Below the pieces are notes generated by a model, which ran no database searches, had not been told where the DNA came from, and saw only the letters and a program-made list of their open reading frames with translations. Position numbers and translations under genes: made by a program. This document shows positions 6,830 to 14,835 of a stretch of 25,024 bases of DNA, piece by piece. The DNA is from CAZTJA01 sp964613745. GTDB lineage: Bacteria; Desulfobacterota; Desulfomonilia; Desulfomonilales; Desulfomonilaceae. Position 1 is the first letter of the stretch. The number at the start of each line of letters is the position of its first letter. Location of the stretch: the NCBI GenBank assembly GCA_964613745.1, contig CAZTJA010000043.1, positions 1-25,024 on the forward strand. The letters are read 5' to 3'.

Positions 6830-7556
6830 CCTTGATCACCTTCAGGGGAAATACTTTGCTCATAACTTCATCGACCCATTTTATTGAGTCTTTTGGGCTC
6901 ATCTTCCAGTTAGTCGGGCAAGCTGAGAGGATTTCAACCAAAGAAAAGCCTTTGTCTTCCAATTGAACTTGGAAAGCCTTTTTTATTGCTTTTTTGGTCT
7001 TCATTATGGATTTAGGGCTCGTGACGGCAGTGCGCTCTATGTAGACGCTTCCGGCCGCTACACCAAGCATTTCGCTCAAATCGAGAGGATTTCCATCTCT
7101 GAGGGGAACCCGACCCCCGGGTGAAGTAGTCGTAACCTGTCCGGGAATTGTAGTCGGAGCCATTTGACCGCCGGTCATGCCGTAAACGGCATTATTGACA
7201 AATATGGCCGTAATTCTTTCACCCCGATTAGCTGCATGAATTGTTTCCGCAGTCCCGATTGCCGCAATATCGCCGTCACCCTGGTATGTAAAAACCACTT
7301 TGTCGGGCTGCACTCGCTTGATCCCGGTTGCAACGGCGGCTGCACGTCCGTGAGGCGCTTCGGCCATATCCACATCAAAGTAGTTGTACGCCAAAACGGC
7401 GCATCCTGCAGGCGGCACCCCGATTGTGATTTCCCTAATACCCAGTTCGTCAATTACTTCGGAGACGAGACGATGTATTATGCTGTGGCCGCATCCCGGA
7501 CAATAGTGGAATGGCGTTTCTTTGAGGGATGCAGGTTTTGTAAATACTTTTTTCAC
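6819..7556 (-). CDS. korB: 2-oxoacid:ferredoxin oxidoreductase, beta (thiamine diphosphate) subunit
   Basis: A 245-residue subunit. HYCPGCGHS (17-25) gives C19 and C22, which with C52 belong to the conserved beta-subunit cysteines that ligate the 4Fe-4S cluster near TPP. The TPP/Mg motif is GDGD at 93-96 followed by NNAVYGMTGGQ (121-131). The reading frame extends to 7595, but AAGGAG at 7564-7569 lies seven bases before a GTG at 7556 and gives the usual MKKVF-type start; the extra 13 residues would overlap the alpha-subunit stop. It sits between the alpha and gamma genes in the operon. Confidence 0.9.
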   Translation of the reverse strand: MKKVFTKPASLKETPFHYCPGCGHSIIHRLVSEVIDELGIREITIGVPPAGCAVLAYNYFDVDMAEAPHGRAAAVATGIKRVQPDKVVFTYQGDGDIAAIGTAETIHAANRGERITAIFVNNAVYGMTGGQMAPTTIPGQVTTTSPGGRVPLRDGNPLDLSEMLGVAAGSVYIERTAVTSPKSIMKTKKAIKKAFQVQLEDKGFSLVEILSACPTNWKMSPKDSIKWVDEVMSKVFPLKVIKDVA

Positions 7557-7563
7557 TTTTGTA

Positions 7564-7569
7564 CTCCTT
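7564..7569 (-). promoter_or_regulatory. ribosome binding site that decides the korB start
   Basis: AAGGAG on the minus strand, seven bases before the GTG at 7556. It favours this start over the upstream in-frame codon at 7595. Confidence 0.6.
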
Positions 7570-7591
7570 GTGAGAGCGAGAAACGATCTTG

Positions 7592-8695
7592 TCAAGCAAG
7601 AGCGCGAGATGCCATGCTGATGATTTCCGGACCGATCTTGTTATAGGTGGATGTGATAACTTTTTCGAGCTCTTCAGGAACTGCGACCACACCACCGGGC
7701 CTTCCATAGAAAGATACCGGGCATCGACCCTCAACGGCTAGTCGGACGTCCTCCACCATTTGACCCGTGCTCATTTCGAATACAACGATGTGCTTGACGG
7801 AATTGCTTAGATCTCTTAGCGGAACGGATGGGAAAGGCCACAACGTTTTTGGTCTATACAAACCTGCCCTAATGCCCAGCTCACGTGCTCGGTGGACCGC
7901 TCGCTTTGCTATTCTCGCTGAAGTACCATAGGCAACCATGACGATTTCAGCATCATCGGTGAGATACATCTCTTGATCCGCCAATTCCCGTGAGATAATT
8001 TGATATTTACGATGTAATTTCCAGTTCAGCTCCTCTTCAAGAGCCATGTCCAGCCACAAGGAGCGGATTATTTTGCTGGGCCTACCTTTCGCTCCATCAA
8101 GAACCCATTCTTTTTTGGGTAGACTTTTCGGGTCTATGGGATCAGGGAACACGACCGGTTCCATCATTTGCCCCATCATTCCGTCACCCAGGATCATGAC
8201 CGGCATTCGGTAGTTATCGGCAATCTCGAAAGCCTGACGAGTCATGTCCGCAATTTCCTGACCGTATGCAGGTGCGAGCACTACAACCCTGTAATCACCA
8301 TGCCCGCCGCCCTTAGTTGCCTGAAAATAGTCCCCTTGGGATGGGGCAATGTTTCCCAACCCTGGGCCGCCGCGCATCATGTTAACGATTACCGCGGGTA
8401 ATTCCATTGCGGCGATGTAAGAGATGCCTTCCTGTTTAAGACTGATTCCGGGGCTGGAGGATGATGTCATCACTCTCGCTCCGGCCATGCTTGCACCCAT
8501 AACCATATTGATTGAAGCGAGTTCGCTCTCGGCCTGTACAAAAATAGCGTCATCCATCTTCGCGAACTGGCCGGCCATATATTCAGGGAGTTCGTTTTGG
8601 GGAGTTATGGGGTACCCGAAGTACGCTCTGCAACCCGCACGAATTGCAGCTTCTCCGAGGACATGGGTTCCCCGCATGAGAATTTTGCCGCCCAT
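7592..8695 (-). CDS. korA: 2-oxoacid:ferredoxin oxidoreductase, alpha subunit (VorB/KorA type)
   Basis: A 367-residue alpha subunit with the pyrimidine-binding motif GYPITPQNELPEYM at 27-40, the SELASINMVMGASMAGARVMTSSSSPG stretch (split here: SELASINMV, then GARVMTSSSSPG) that builds the TPP site, and the C-terminal transketolase-like domain (FEMSTGQMVEDVR). The overall form is that of proteins annotated as 3-methyl-2-oxobutanoate dehydrogenase subunit VorB in deltaproteobacteria, so a branched-chain 2-oxoacid substrate is plausible, but substrate cannot be assigned from sequence. It follows the ferredoxin gene by one base, with AAGGAA inside that gene as ribosome binding site, and precedes the beta gene by 35 bases. 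Confidence 0.88.
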   Translation of the reverse strand: MGGKILMRGTHVLGEAAIRAGCRAYFGYPITPQNELPEYMAGQFAKMDDAIFVQAESELASINMVMGASMAGARVMTSSSSPGISLKQEGISYIAAMELPAVIVNMMRGGPGLGNIAPSQGDYFQATKGGGHGDYRVVVLAPAYGQEIADMTRQAFEIADNYRMPVMILGDGMMGQMMEPVVFPDPIDPKSLPKKEWVLDGAKGRPSKIIRSLWLDMALEEELNWKLHRKYQIISRELADQEMYLTDDAEIVMVAYGTSARIAKRAVHRARELGIRAGLYRPKTLWPFPSVPLRDLSNSVKHIVVFEMSTGQMVEDVRLAVEGRCPVSFYGRPGGVVAVPEELEKVITSTYNKIGPEIISMASRALA

Positions 8696-8696
8696 A

Positions 8697-8960
8697 TTAT
8701 TCTTCCTTTGAGTTTTTAGTAGGGTCGTCTTTTTCTTCGCGCCACACTTCTATGGCGACATCCGGGCAGGTAATAGCGCAGAGGGAGCAACCCGTGCATT
8801 CGCTGTTTCCACTTTCGACATCTTGGTCATGGAAAGTCGCAGGATAATAACCCTTGCTATTGAGTTGTTCCGAGATCTCAATGTTGTGTTTTGGGCAAAC
8901 TTGGATGCAGAGCCCGCATCCTTTGCACCGCTCTTTGTCAATGTCTATGCGGCCTTTCAC
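8697..8960 (-). CDS. korD: 2-oxoacid oxidoreductase ferredoxin (delta) subunit, 2x[4Fe-4S]
   Basis: An 87-residue ferredoxin-type subunit. Two cluster motifs: C12, C15, C18, C22 (CKGCGLCIQVCP) and C55, C58, C61, C65 (CTGCSLCAITCP). It carries electrons from the TPP/cluster in the beta subunit to free ferredoxin. The C-terminus is a charged tail (REEKDDPTKNSKEE). The start is GTG with AGGAG seven bases before it. It is the first gene of the five-gene unit korD-korA-korB-korC-ACT, with a promoter directly upstream. Confidence 0.88.
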   Translation of the reverse strand: MKGRIDIDKERCKGCGLCIQVCPKHNIEISEQLNSKGYYPATFHDQDVESGNSECTGCSLCAITCPDVAIEVWREEKDDPTKNSKEE

Positions 8961-8993
8961 TTCTCCACTCCTGGCCTAAAGAGGCAACTATGT

Positions 8994-9022
8994 AAAGTAC
9001 AACTAGGAGCACCCAGTGTCAA
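8994..9022 (-). promoter_or_regulatory. putative sigma-70 promoter for the oxidoreductase operon
   Basis: Perfect TTGACA (9022-9017), 17-base spacer, TACTTT (8999-8994) on the minus strand, about 27 bases before the likely leader of korD. The -10 box is poor while the -35 box is ideal. Confidence 0.4.
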
Positions 9023-9042
9023 TAATTAATCCAATCAGAATT

Positions 9043-9594
9043 TTATTCAGTATTCAGAGTTGAAATCCAGAACTCAAATCGACTTTTCAAAAGAGGATTC
9101 TTGGTAAGTTCGACTGAATTTCGATAAAGTTCTGAAGCTTTATCCGCTCTGCCCACGTCCTGATACGTCGAACCCATCATGATCACCGCAGCTACATGAT
9201 CAGGATCCAGTTCCAACGGCACCACAAATCCTACAAGGGGACCCGACCCCGATTTTCTGACGATGTAATCGCCGGAAACAAAACCGTAAGCGAATACAGG
9301 TGATAAATCGTGAGCCTTACGCCAATCACTTATTCCTCTTAAAATGAATCCCCTCTTCATATACGCATTGCCTCTATTAATATAGGCGGCATATAATTTT
9401 GGATTTCTGTCAATTTCCTTTGACCAATACTTAATAGCCCCTTCAAGATTCCCGACTGAAGCAGCTTGCAATCCTGAATCGAAATCCGTGAGAGCCCATA
9501 CAAAACTACAGGTCTGAGTCAAAAGAAGCGTAATTATCAGGTAAATAAGAGCTATCTGAGAACGCTTTGATGAGTTTAATCCTGTAATGGTCAA
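9043..9594 (-). CDS. exported TPR-repeat protein
   Basis: A 183-residue protein. Residues 11-34 are a signal peptide (SQIALIYLIITLLL core, likely cleavage after VWA). The rest is built of about three tetratricopeptide repeats: 34-67 (ASVGNLEGAIKYWSKEIDRNP), 68-101 (YINRGNAYMKRG) and 133-166 (IMMGSTYQDVGRADKASELY), with a non-repeat insert at about 102-132. TPR proteins are scaffolds for protein contact, and this one would work in the periplasm. No clear ribosome binding site precedes the ATG. It is transcribed towards the oxidoreductase operon but separated by that operon's own promoter, so it is probably a single unit. The exact role is unknown. Confidence 0.7.
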   Translation of the reverse strand: MTITGLNSSKRSQIALIYLIITLLLTQTCSFVWALTDFDSGLQAASVGNLEGAIKYWSKEIDRNPKLYAAYINRGNAYMKRGFILRGISDWRKAHDLSPVFAYGFVSGDYIVRKSGSGPLVGFVVPLELDPDHVAAVIMMGSTYQDVGRADKASELYRNSVELTKNPLLKSRFEFWISTLNTE

Positions 9595-9704
9595 AGTTCG
9601 CGATGAATCCGAGGTACGAGTATGAATTTTTTTAATGAGGCTATTATCTTACCACAATCCGCTTTCAACGAACAATGGGCCAAATTCTATAAGCAGGATA
9701 TTTA

Positions 9705-9734
9705 TTGACTTTTCTTTTTTCAATATGCTATCAT
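9705..9734 (+). promoter_or_regulatory. sigma-70-type promoter for the aminotransferase gene
   Basis: TTGACT (9705-9710), an 18-base spacer and TATCAT (9729-9734). The start would fall at about 9741, which is exactly the first base of a small hairpin, leaving a 5' leader of about 108 bases. Confidence 0.55.
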
Positions 9735-9740
9735 TAGTAA

Positions 9741-9848
9741 CCCTGAAAATACAGGGCTGATGCAAGGTCGAGAGCCCGGCAAGTCACCTGGATGCAGAAA
9801 TGAAAGCCGGGCTTTCGTTTGTACTTTGTTTAACATGGAGGATGGAAG
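9741..9848 (+). ncRNA. structured 5' leader of the aminotransferase mRNA (candidate cis-regulatory RNA)
   Basis: The leader holds inverted repeats that cannot all form together: CCCTG/CAGGG (9741-9745 with 9752-9756), GGGCT/AGCCC (9754-9758 with 9773-9777), AGCCCGGC/GCCGGGCT (9773-9780 with 9806-9813), and GAAAGC/GCTTTC (9802-9807 with 9811-9816, 3-base loop) followed by a T-rich run GTTTGTACTTTGTTT. GATGCA occurs twice (9759-9764 and 9791-9796). The pattern resembles an attenuator or riboswitch, but I cannot match it to a known class, and the terminal T-run is not ideal. No convincing leader peptide was seen. Confidence 0.4.
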
Positions 9849-11027
9849 ATGCCGGCTTCTACAAAGATCGTTCAGTTTATTGAAAAATCTTCCTGGATTC
9901 GCAAGATGTTCGAGGAAGGAGCAAGACTCAAGAAAGAATTCGGAAGTGAAAACGTTTTCGATTTCAGTCTTGGCAATCCGAATCTAGAACCCACCAGTGA
10001 CGTGAAAAAAGCTCTCGTTGAAGCCGCATCGAGTGATCGACCTGGAGTGCACGCCTACATGCCGAACGCGGGCTATGCCGATGTAAGGGCGGCGGTTGCG
10101 GCAAAAATCTCCGCAGATGAAGGCATCAATATAACCGAAAATCACATTGTAATGACCGTAGGAGCCGGCGGCGCACTCAATGTAGTACTTAAAACGATTT
10201 TGAATCAAGATGACGAAATCATTATTCCGAAGCCTTACTTCGTGGAATATGTTTTCTACGCCGACAATCACGGCGGAAAAACGGTGCTCGTTCCCACAAA
10301 GTCCGATTTTTCACTTGATCTCGATGCAATCGGCAATGCCGTCACAAAGAAAACTGCGGCCGTGCTGATCAATTCACCGAACAATCCAACCGGTAAAATC
10401 TATTCTGAACAGGAAATTAAGGGATTGGGTGAACTGCTCAAATCAAAATCATCAGAAATCGGCCGGGCTATCGTCTTAATTTCAGATGAACCATACAGGG
10501 GAATAACATACGACGGTTTTGATGTTCCGAGTATCTTCAAATCATATGCTAACACTGTCGTTGCTACAAGTTTCTCAAAGGATTTATCTCTTCCGGGAGA
10601 GCGTCTGGGATATATTGCAATGAACCCGGAGATGCAGGATTCTGCGATCATGTACGACGGTCTCGTCCTTTCGAACAGAATTCTTGGATTTGTGAATGCA
10701 CCGGGCATGATTCAAAGAGCCGTGAAAGGTGTACTCAATCAAAAAGTCGATATTTCAATTTACGAACGACGCAGAAACAGATTGTACAATGCTCTTGTAG
10801 ATTTCGGCTATGAGTGCACCAAACCTGAAGGGGCGTTTTACTTATTCCCCAAAAGCCCGATTTCAGATGAAATCGAATTTGTGAAGCAACTGCAGAAAAA
10901 ATTGATTTTGACGGTTCCCGGCAGCGGTTTCGGAGCTCCAGGATACTTTAGAATAGCCTACTGCGTTTCAGATCAGACCATTGAGGGATCACTGAAGGGT
11001 TTTGAAGAGGCAATCAAAGGAATATGA
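9849..11027 (+). CDS. PLP-dependent class I/II aminotransferase (aspartate aminotransferase family)
   Basis: A 392-residue fold-type I aminotransferase. SPNNPTG at 176-182 (N178 binds PLP), ISDEPY at 211-216 (D213 to the pyridine nitrogen), and the Schiff-base lysine K244 in SFSKDLSLPGERLG with R252 for the phosphate. The N-terminus FDFSLGNPNLEP (37-48) corresponds to the substrate-clamping strand of class I enzymes. It transfers an amino group between an amino acid and a 2-oxoacid; donor and acceptor are not predictable here. GGAGG precedes the ATG. The gene stands alone behind a structured leader and ends at a hairpin shared with the convergent lipoprotein gene. It belongs to the same metabolic sphere as the 2-oxoacid oxidoreductase nearby, but no direct link is shown. 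Confidence 0.88.
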   Translation: MPASTKIVQFIEKSSWIRKMFEEGARLKKEFGSENVFDFSLGNPNLEPTSDVKKALVEAASSDRPGVHAYMPNAGYADVRAAVAAKISADEGINITENHIVMTVGAGGALNVVLKTILNQDDEIIIPKPYFVEYVFYADNHGGKTVLVPTKSDFSLDLDAIGNAVTKKTAAVLINSPNNPTGKIYSEQEIKGLGELLKSKSSEIGRAIVLISDEPYRGITYDGFDVPSIFKSYANTVVATSFSKDLSLPGERLGYIAMNPEMQDSAIMYDGLVLSNRILGFVNAPGMIQRAVKGVLNQKVDISIYERRRNRLYNALVDFGYECTKPEGAFYLFPKSPISDEIEFVKQLQKKLILTVPGSGFGAPGYFRIAYCVSDQTIEGSLKGFEEAIKGI

Positions 11028-11029
11028 GG

Positions 11030-11057
11030 AAAAAATGGGGTCGACCGGATCGACCCC
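11030..11057 (-). terminator. terminator of the lipoprotein gene
   Basis: On the minus strand GGGGTCGA, a 5-base loop, TCGACCCC and then ATTTTTT (A-run at 11030-11035 on the plus strand), about 20 bases after the stop at 11078. On the plus strand the same hairpin follows the aminotransferase stop but has only TCTTC after it. Confidence 0.75.
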
Positions 11058-11077
11058 TCTTCAATATCATTCATCGA

Positions 11078-11771
11078 TCAACGAAGAGATAGACCGGAAC
11101 CTACGCCATAATCTCCCCAGCTTCTTTTCAACAGCATTTCCAATTCATGAACTTTCGATCCTATCTCCAGTAGAAACTGTTTTTGTGCAGTGACTACTTC
11201 CTCNNNNNNNNNNNNNNNNNNNNNNNNNNNNNNNNNNNNNNNNNNNNNNNNNNNNNNNNNNNNNNNNNNNNNNNNNNNNNNNNNNNNNNNNNNNNNNNNN
11301 NNNATCGGCGACAGTTTTGCTTAAGTCTTCAATAGTCTTGGAGGTCTGCGTGACCGACTTCTTGCCGGCATTCAGTTCCTTGACAACCTTCGCCTCTGCT
11401 TCCAGACGTTTTTGCACTTCCACCAGAGAGGACTCCAGTGTTTTCAACTTCTTAGATGTGTTGTCTCTATCTTTTTGAGCTTCTTGTGCCCAGTCACGAA
11501 ATTCTTCAAGCTTACTATTCACCGGATCGACTTTCGTCTTTAATGTCTGTCCGATTTTTTCTTGTTGATCCTCCAACCTCTGAATGTCCGCACTGTAATC
11601 CTTCGGCGGTGCAAATCTACCGGCAAAATCACGCAGGTCTTTCTCCTGCTTTTGAACTTTTTTCTCGAGGTCCGCTATTTTTTGCTTCAATTCAGCCGTT
11701 TCTTCTGAGCAACCGGCCAAAAATATGACTATCGGCAGCACTACAAGGCACATGAGACGAAGGGGGCTCAT
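11078..11771 (-). CDS. coiled-coil lipoprotein, interrupted by an assembly gap
   Basis: Before the gap 156 residues are read: signal peptide 1-20 with lipobox LAGC (C21), then a long charged heptad-type coiled coil (about 24-156). Beyond the gap, the frame in phase with exactly 100 N gives only a short non-coiled tail. Another frame stays open for 41 codons with coiled-coil character (EEVVTAQKQFLLEIGSKVHE, then LEMLLKRSWGDYG) and stops at 11078, right before a terminator. I take that as the true C-terminus, so the gap is not 100 bases long in reality. AGGAGG lies before the ATG. Coiled-coil lipoproteins of this kind are usually envelope structural or spacer proteins; the function is unknown. 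Confidence 0.65.
11204..11303. other. assembly gap of exactly 100 N
   Basis: One hundred undetermined bases, a standard filler for a gap of unknown size. It falls inside the lipoprotein gene, in a coiled-coil part where internal repeats may have broken the assembly. Confidence 0.97.
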
Positions 11772-12151
11772 GATGGACCTCCTGCGACGTTAAATTGTTG
11801 CTATAATATCAGATCATATTTTAAATGCAAGGTTGCAGCCAAATATAATAAATTTAAAGCTAATATCTCGATGTATTTTTGCCCATGTTCACCGCCACCG
11901 CGAATCGAGGCAGGATTCGGCATGTCGATTCTTCACCGAATTGACAGCTAGAAACTGCTATGTTAGGTATTGGACCGCAATGAGGTAAATCTCACCGTTC
12001 TCTTTCATTGCAATTTCATGAATACGATAAAGCGCAAGGTGAGTGAATCTAATATAAAACCGAAGTTATTTACGACTCCGTGGAACCCTCAATGTGACAA
12101 CTTGTCCATCACTTAGCACAATTTATCCCTTACATCAGATCTGAGGCAGAC
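11772..12151. other. 380-base intergenic region between lipoprotein gene and secA
   Basis: No plausible gene on either strand. It holds the lipoprotein promoter region and, for secA, a perfect TTGACA at 11941-11946 without a good -10 box at 16-18 bases. Two overlapping inverted repeats are present: CGAATC/GATTCG (11901-11906 with 11914-11919) and GAATCGA/TCGATTC (11902-11908 with 11925-11931). They could form alternative hairpins if transcribed. No leader peptide gene like secM was recognised. Confidence 0.5.
11803..11830 (-). promoter_or_regulatory. weak putative promoter for the lipoprotein gene
   Basis: TTGCAT (11830-11825), 16 bases, TATTAT (11808-11803) on the minus strand, about 32 bases before the ATG. 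The -35 match is poor. Confidence 0.25.
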
Positions 12152-14782
12152 ATGTTTGACGCTATAGCTCGAAGATTATTCGGCAGCAAAAATGAACGAG
12201 AATTGAAGAAGATAGACCCTCTTGTAAAGGCAATTAATGACCTTGAGTCGTCGACCAAGAACTTGACCGACGATGAAATGAAGGCAAAAACCCTCGAATT
12301 TCGGGAACGTATAACAGCAGGTGAATCTCTGGACGAGATTTTACCCGAAGCATTTGCTCTCGTCAGGGAAGCTTCAATTCGCACGCTGGGAATGCGACAT
12401 TTCGATGTTCAGCTCATAGGTGGAATAATTCTTCACCAGGGCAAGATCGCTGAAATGAAGACCGGTGAAGGAAAGACTCTGGCCGCCACACTACCCGTCT
12501 ACTTAAATGCTATTACGGGTAAAGGAGTCCACGTAGTCACCGTCAATGATTATCTTGCCCATCGTGACTCAGAATGGATGGGGACCATATATCGTTTTCT
12601 CGGATTGACCGTGGGTGTAATCATTCATGATTTAAGTGATGAGGATCGACGTTACTCATACAACTGCGATGTCACATACGGCACAAACAACGAATTCGGA
12701 TTTGATTATCTCAGAGACAACATGAAGTTTTCTCTAGCCGATTACGTTCAAAAGCCCCTTCATTACGCAATTGTGGACGAAGTGGATAGTATCCTCATTG
12801 ACGAAGCAAGAACGCCTCTAATCATTTCGGGACCTACCGATGAAAATACCGACAAATATTACAAGATCAACAGAGTTATCCCGGGGTTGATGAAGGATAC
12901 ACATTATACAATTGATGAAAAAGCTAGAAGCGTCGGCCTAACTGAGGAAGGGGTCGCCAAAGTTGAAAAGACTTTAGGAGTGGGGAATCTTTATGATCCC
13001 AAGAATATAGAAATTCTTCATCATGTTACGCAGGCTTTAAGAGCGCACACCCTCTTCCGCAAAGATGTGGATTACATAGTCAAGGACGGGGAAGTCGTGA
13101 TCGTCGATGAATTCACGGGCAGATTAATGCCCGGCAGAAGGTACTCGGATGGATTGCATCAAGCATTAGAGGCCAAAGAGGCTGTTAAGATTGAAAACGA
13201 GAATCAGACACTCGCCACAATAACATTCCAGAATTATTTTCGTATGTACGACAAATTAGCAGGTATGACAGGGACGGCAGATACGGAGGCCGCAGAGTTT
13301 AAGAAAATTTACAATCTCGAAGTTACCGTCATACCAACTAATTTGCCTATGATCAGGCGCGACAATCCCGATCTCATCTACAAGACAGAAAATGAAAAAT
13401 TTGATGCCGTCATAGAAGAAATCCGGGATCTCTATAAGCGAGGTCAACCGGTTCTTGTCGGAACGATCTCTATTGAAAAATCAGAGTTTCTGGCCAAAAG
13501 ATTAAAGAAACTGGGCATTCCGCACAATGTGCTCAACGCGAAGAATCACGCTCTTGAGGCTGAGATCGTTGCGCAAGCCGGAAGGTTTAAAGGTGTCACC
13601 ATATCCACCAACATGGCAGGCCGAGGCACGGATATCATTTTGGGTGGAAACCCGATTTTCTTAGCCAAGGCAAGATCGAAAAAGAGTGAAGAATCCGAAG
13701 AATACGCAGCTCTCTTGGCTGAATTTAAAGCTCAATGTGAGCGGGAAAAGCAGCTTGTCATTGAAGAAGGTGGACTCCACATTCTAGGAACCGAACGACA
13801 CGAATCACGCCGGATCGACAATCAGCTTAGAGGCAGATCAGGCAGACAGGGTGACCCAGGATCGAGCCGATTCTACTTAAGTCTGGAAGACGATCTCATG
13901 AGAATTTTCGGCGGCGAGCGTGTAAAGATGATTATGGAACGCGTTGGAATGCAAGAGGGTGAACCCATTGAACATAAGTACACCACAAGGGCAATAGAAA
14001 ACGCACAGAAAAAAGTCGAGGCTCACAACTTCGACATTCGAAAACATCTATTGGAATTCGATGATGTTATGAATAAGCAGCGAGAAGTCGTTTACTCTCA
14101 GAGACGCTTCATTCTCGGTGGACAGGATCTCAAACAGAATATTCACGACATGATCGAAGATTTAATCGAAGATATTTTGGAAAGATTTGTAGACGAAAAG
14201 CATCATTTTGAAGATTGGGACCATGTTGCTATGGGGGAGGCTTTGTTTGCCCAATTCGGACTCCGCTTCAACTTGGAAGAGCTTCCTGAAAATCTTCAAA
14301 ATATTGATGGATTAAGGGACCACATTTCCGAGCAGGTTCTCGCTGCTTATGAAGCAAAAGAGGCTGAGGTCTCTTCTGAGCTCATGCGTGAACTCGAGAA
14401 ATTTATTATGCTTCAGGCGGTCGACAACCAGTGGAAAGATCACCTTCTCAGCATGGATCACCTCAAAGAGGGAATAGGGCTGCGGGGCTATGGTCAACGT
14501 GATCCTTTGAAAGAGTATCAAAAAGAAGGGTATAACATGTTCCTGGACATGAGTTTCCGAATAAAGGAAGAAACGGTCAGGAACTTGCTCCGTGTCAAGT
14601 TGGCATCCCCGGAAAACATTGAAGACTTAGCTCCAAAGGAACCGGAGATGCTTACGTCACACTCCGATTCGGGCGGCAATCTTAAGAGACCAGCAAAGAA
14701 AGCGGAAAAGATTGGCCGTAATGAACCGTGTCCTTGCGGATCCGGCAAAAAATATAAAAAATGTTGCGGCAAAGCTAGTTAA
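12152..14782 (+). CDS. secA: preprotein translocase ATPase SecA
   Basis: An 876-residue SecA, the motor that drives unfolded secretory proteins through SecYEG. NBD1 has Walker A MKTGEGKT at 102-109 and the DEAD-like box VDEVDS at 208-213. The preprotein cross-linking domain lies at about 225-370. NBD2 carries NMAGRGTD at 487-494 and QLRGRSGRQGD around 557. The helical scaffold and wing follow, and the C-terminal SEC-C zinc motif is complete (C860, C862, C871, C872 in CPCGSGKKYKKCC), which in homologues binds SecB or lipids. The N-terminus MFDAIARRLFGSKNERELKK is standard, with GAGG before the ATG. The downstream aminotransferase begins 53 bases after the stop, so they may be co-transcribed. 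Confidence 0.97.
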   Translation: MFDAIARRLFGSKNERELKKIDPLVKAINDLESSTKNLTDDEMKAKTLEFRERITAGESLDEILPEAFALVREASIRTLGMRHFDVQLIGGIILHQGKIAEMKTGEGKTLAATLPVYLNAITGKGVHVVTVNDYLAHRDSEWMGTIYRFLGLTVGVIIHDLSDEDRRYSYNCDVTYGTNNEFGFDYLRDNMKFSLADYVQKPLHYAIVDEVDSILIDEARTPLIISGPTDENTDKYYKINRVIPGLMKDTHYTIDEKARSVGLTEEGVAKVEKTLGVGNLYDPKNIEILHHVTQALRAHTLFRKDVDYIVKDGEVVIVDEFTGRLMPGRRYSDGLHQALEAKEAVKIENENQTLATITFQNYFRMYDKLAGMTGTADTEAAEFKKIYNLEVTVIPTNLPMIRRDNPDLIYKTENEKFDAVIEEIRDLYKRGQPVLVGTISIEKSEFLAKRLKKLGIPHNVLNAKNHALEAEIVAQAGRFKGVTISTNMAGRGTDIILGGNPIFLAKARSKKSEESEEYAALLAEFKAQCEREKQLVIEEGGLHILGTERHESRRIDNQLRGRSGRQGDPGSSRFYLSLEDDLMRIFGGERVKMIMERVGMQEGEPIEHKYTTRAIENAQKKVEAHNFDIRKHLLEFDDVMNKQREVVYSQRRFILGGQDLKQNIHDMIEDLIEDILERFVDEKHHFEDWDHVAMGEALFAQFGLRFNLEELPENLQNIDGLRDHISEQVLAAYEAKEAEVSSELMRELEKFIMLQAVDNQWKDHLLSMDHLKEGIGLRGYGQRDPLKEYQKEGYNMFLDMSFRIKEETVRNLLRVKLASPENIEDLAPKEPEMLTSHSDSGGNLKRPAKKAEKIGRNEPCPCGSGKKYKKCCGKAS

Positions 14783-14822
14783 ATTATATAGGAAATAGGG
14801 CCTTAGACTTATTCCATAGGGC

Positions 14823-14827
14823 GGAGG
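14823..14827 (+). promoter_or_regulatory. ribosome binding site pointing to an ATT start
   Basis: GGAGG, eight bases before the ATT at 14836. There is no ATG, GTG or TTG in the frame between the upstream stop at 14776 and the ATG at 15019, while the conserved N-terminal domain of the protein is encoded before 15019. Confidence 0.5.
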
Positions 14828-14835
14828 ACACTACA

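Noticed and set aside
9741..9848. Match of the leader to the S-box, cobalamin, TPP, c-di-GMP or fluoride riboswitch, or to SRP RNA
   Set aside because: Short resemblances such as AGCCCGGCAA to the S-box exist, but the required conserved cores of these classes are not present by eye.
9760..9987. Open frame of 75 codons starting in the aminotransferase leader, a possible leader peptide
   Set aside because: It has no ribosome binding site, runs far into the aminotransferase gene in another frame, and shows no run of regulatory codons; it is most likely chance.
11145..11203. C-terminal tail of the lipoprotein in the frame kept across exactly 100 N
   Set aside because: The tail lacks coiled-coil character, whereas the alternative frame continues the coiled coil to a stop placed right before a terminator.
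12152..14782. Internal repeats or inteins in SecA
   Set aside because: The protein is of normal length with all motifs in the usual order; no insertion is visible.
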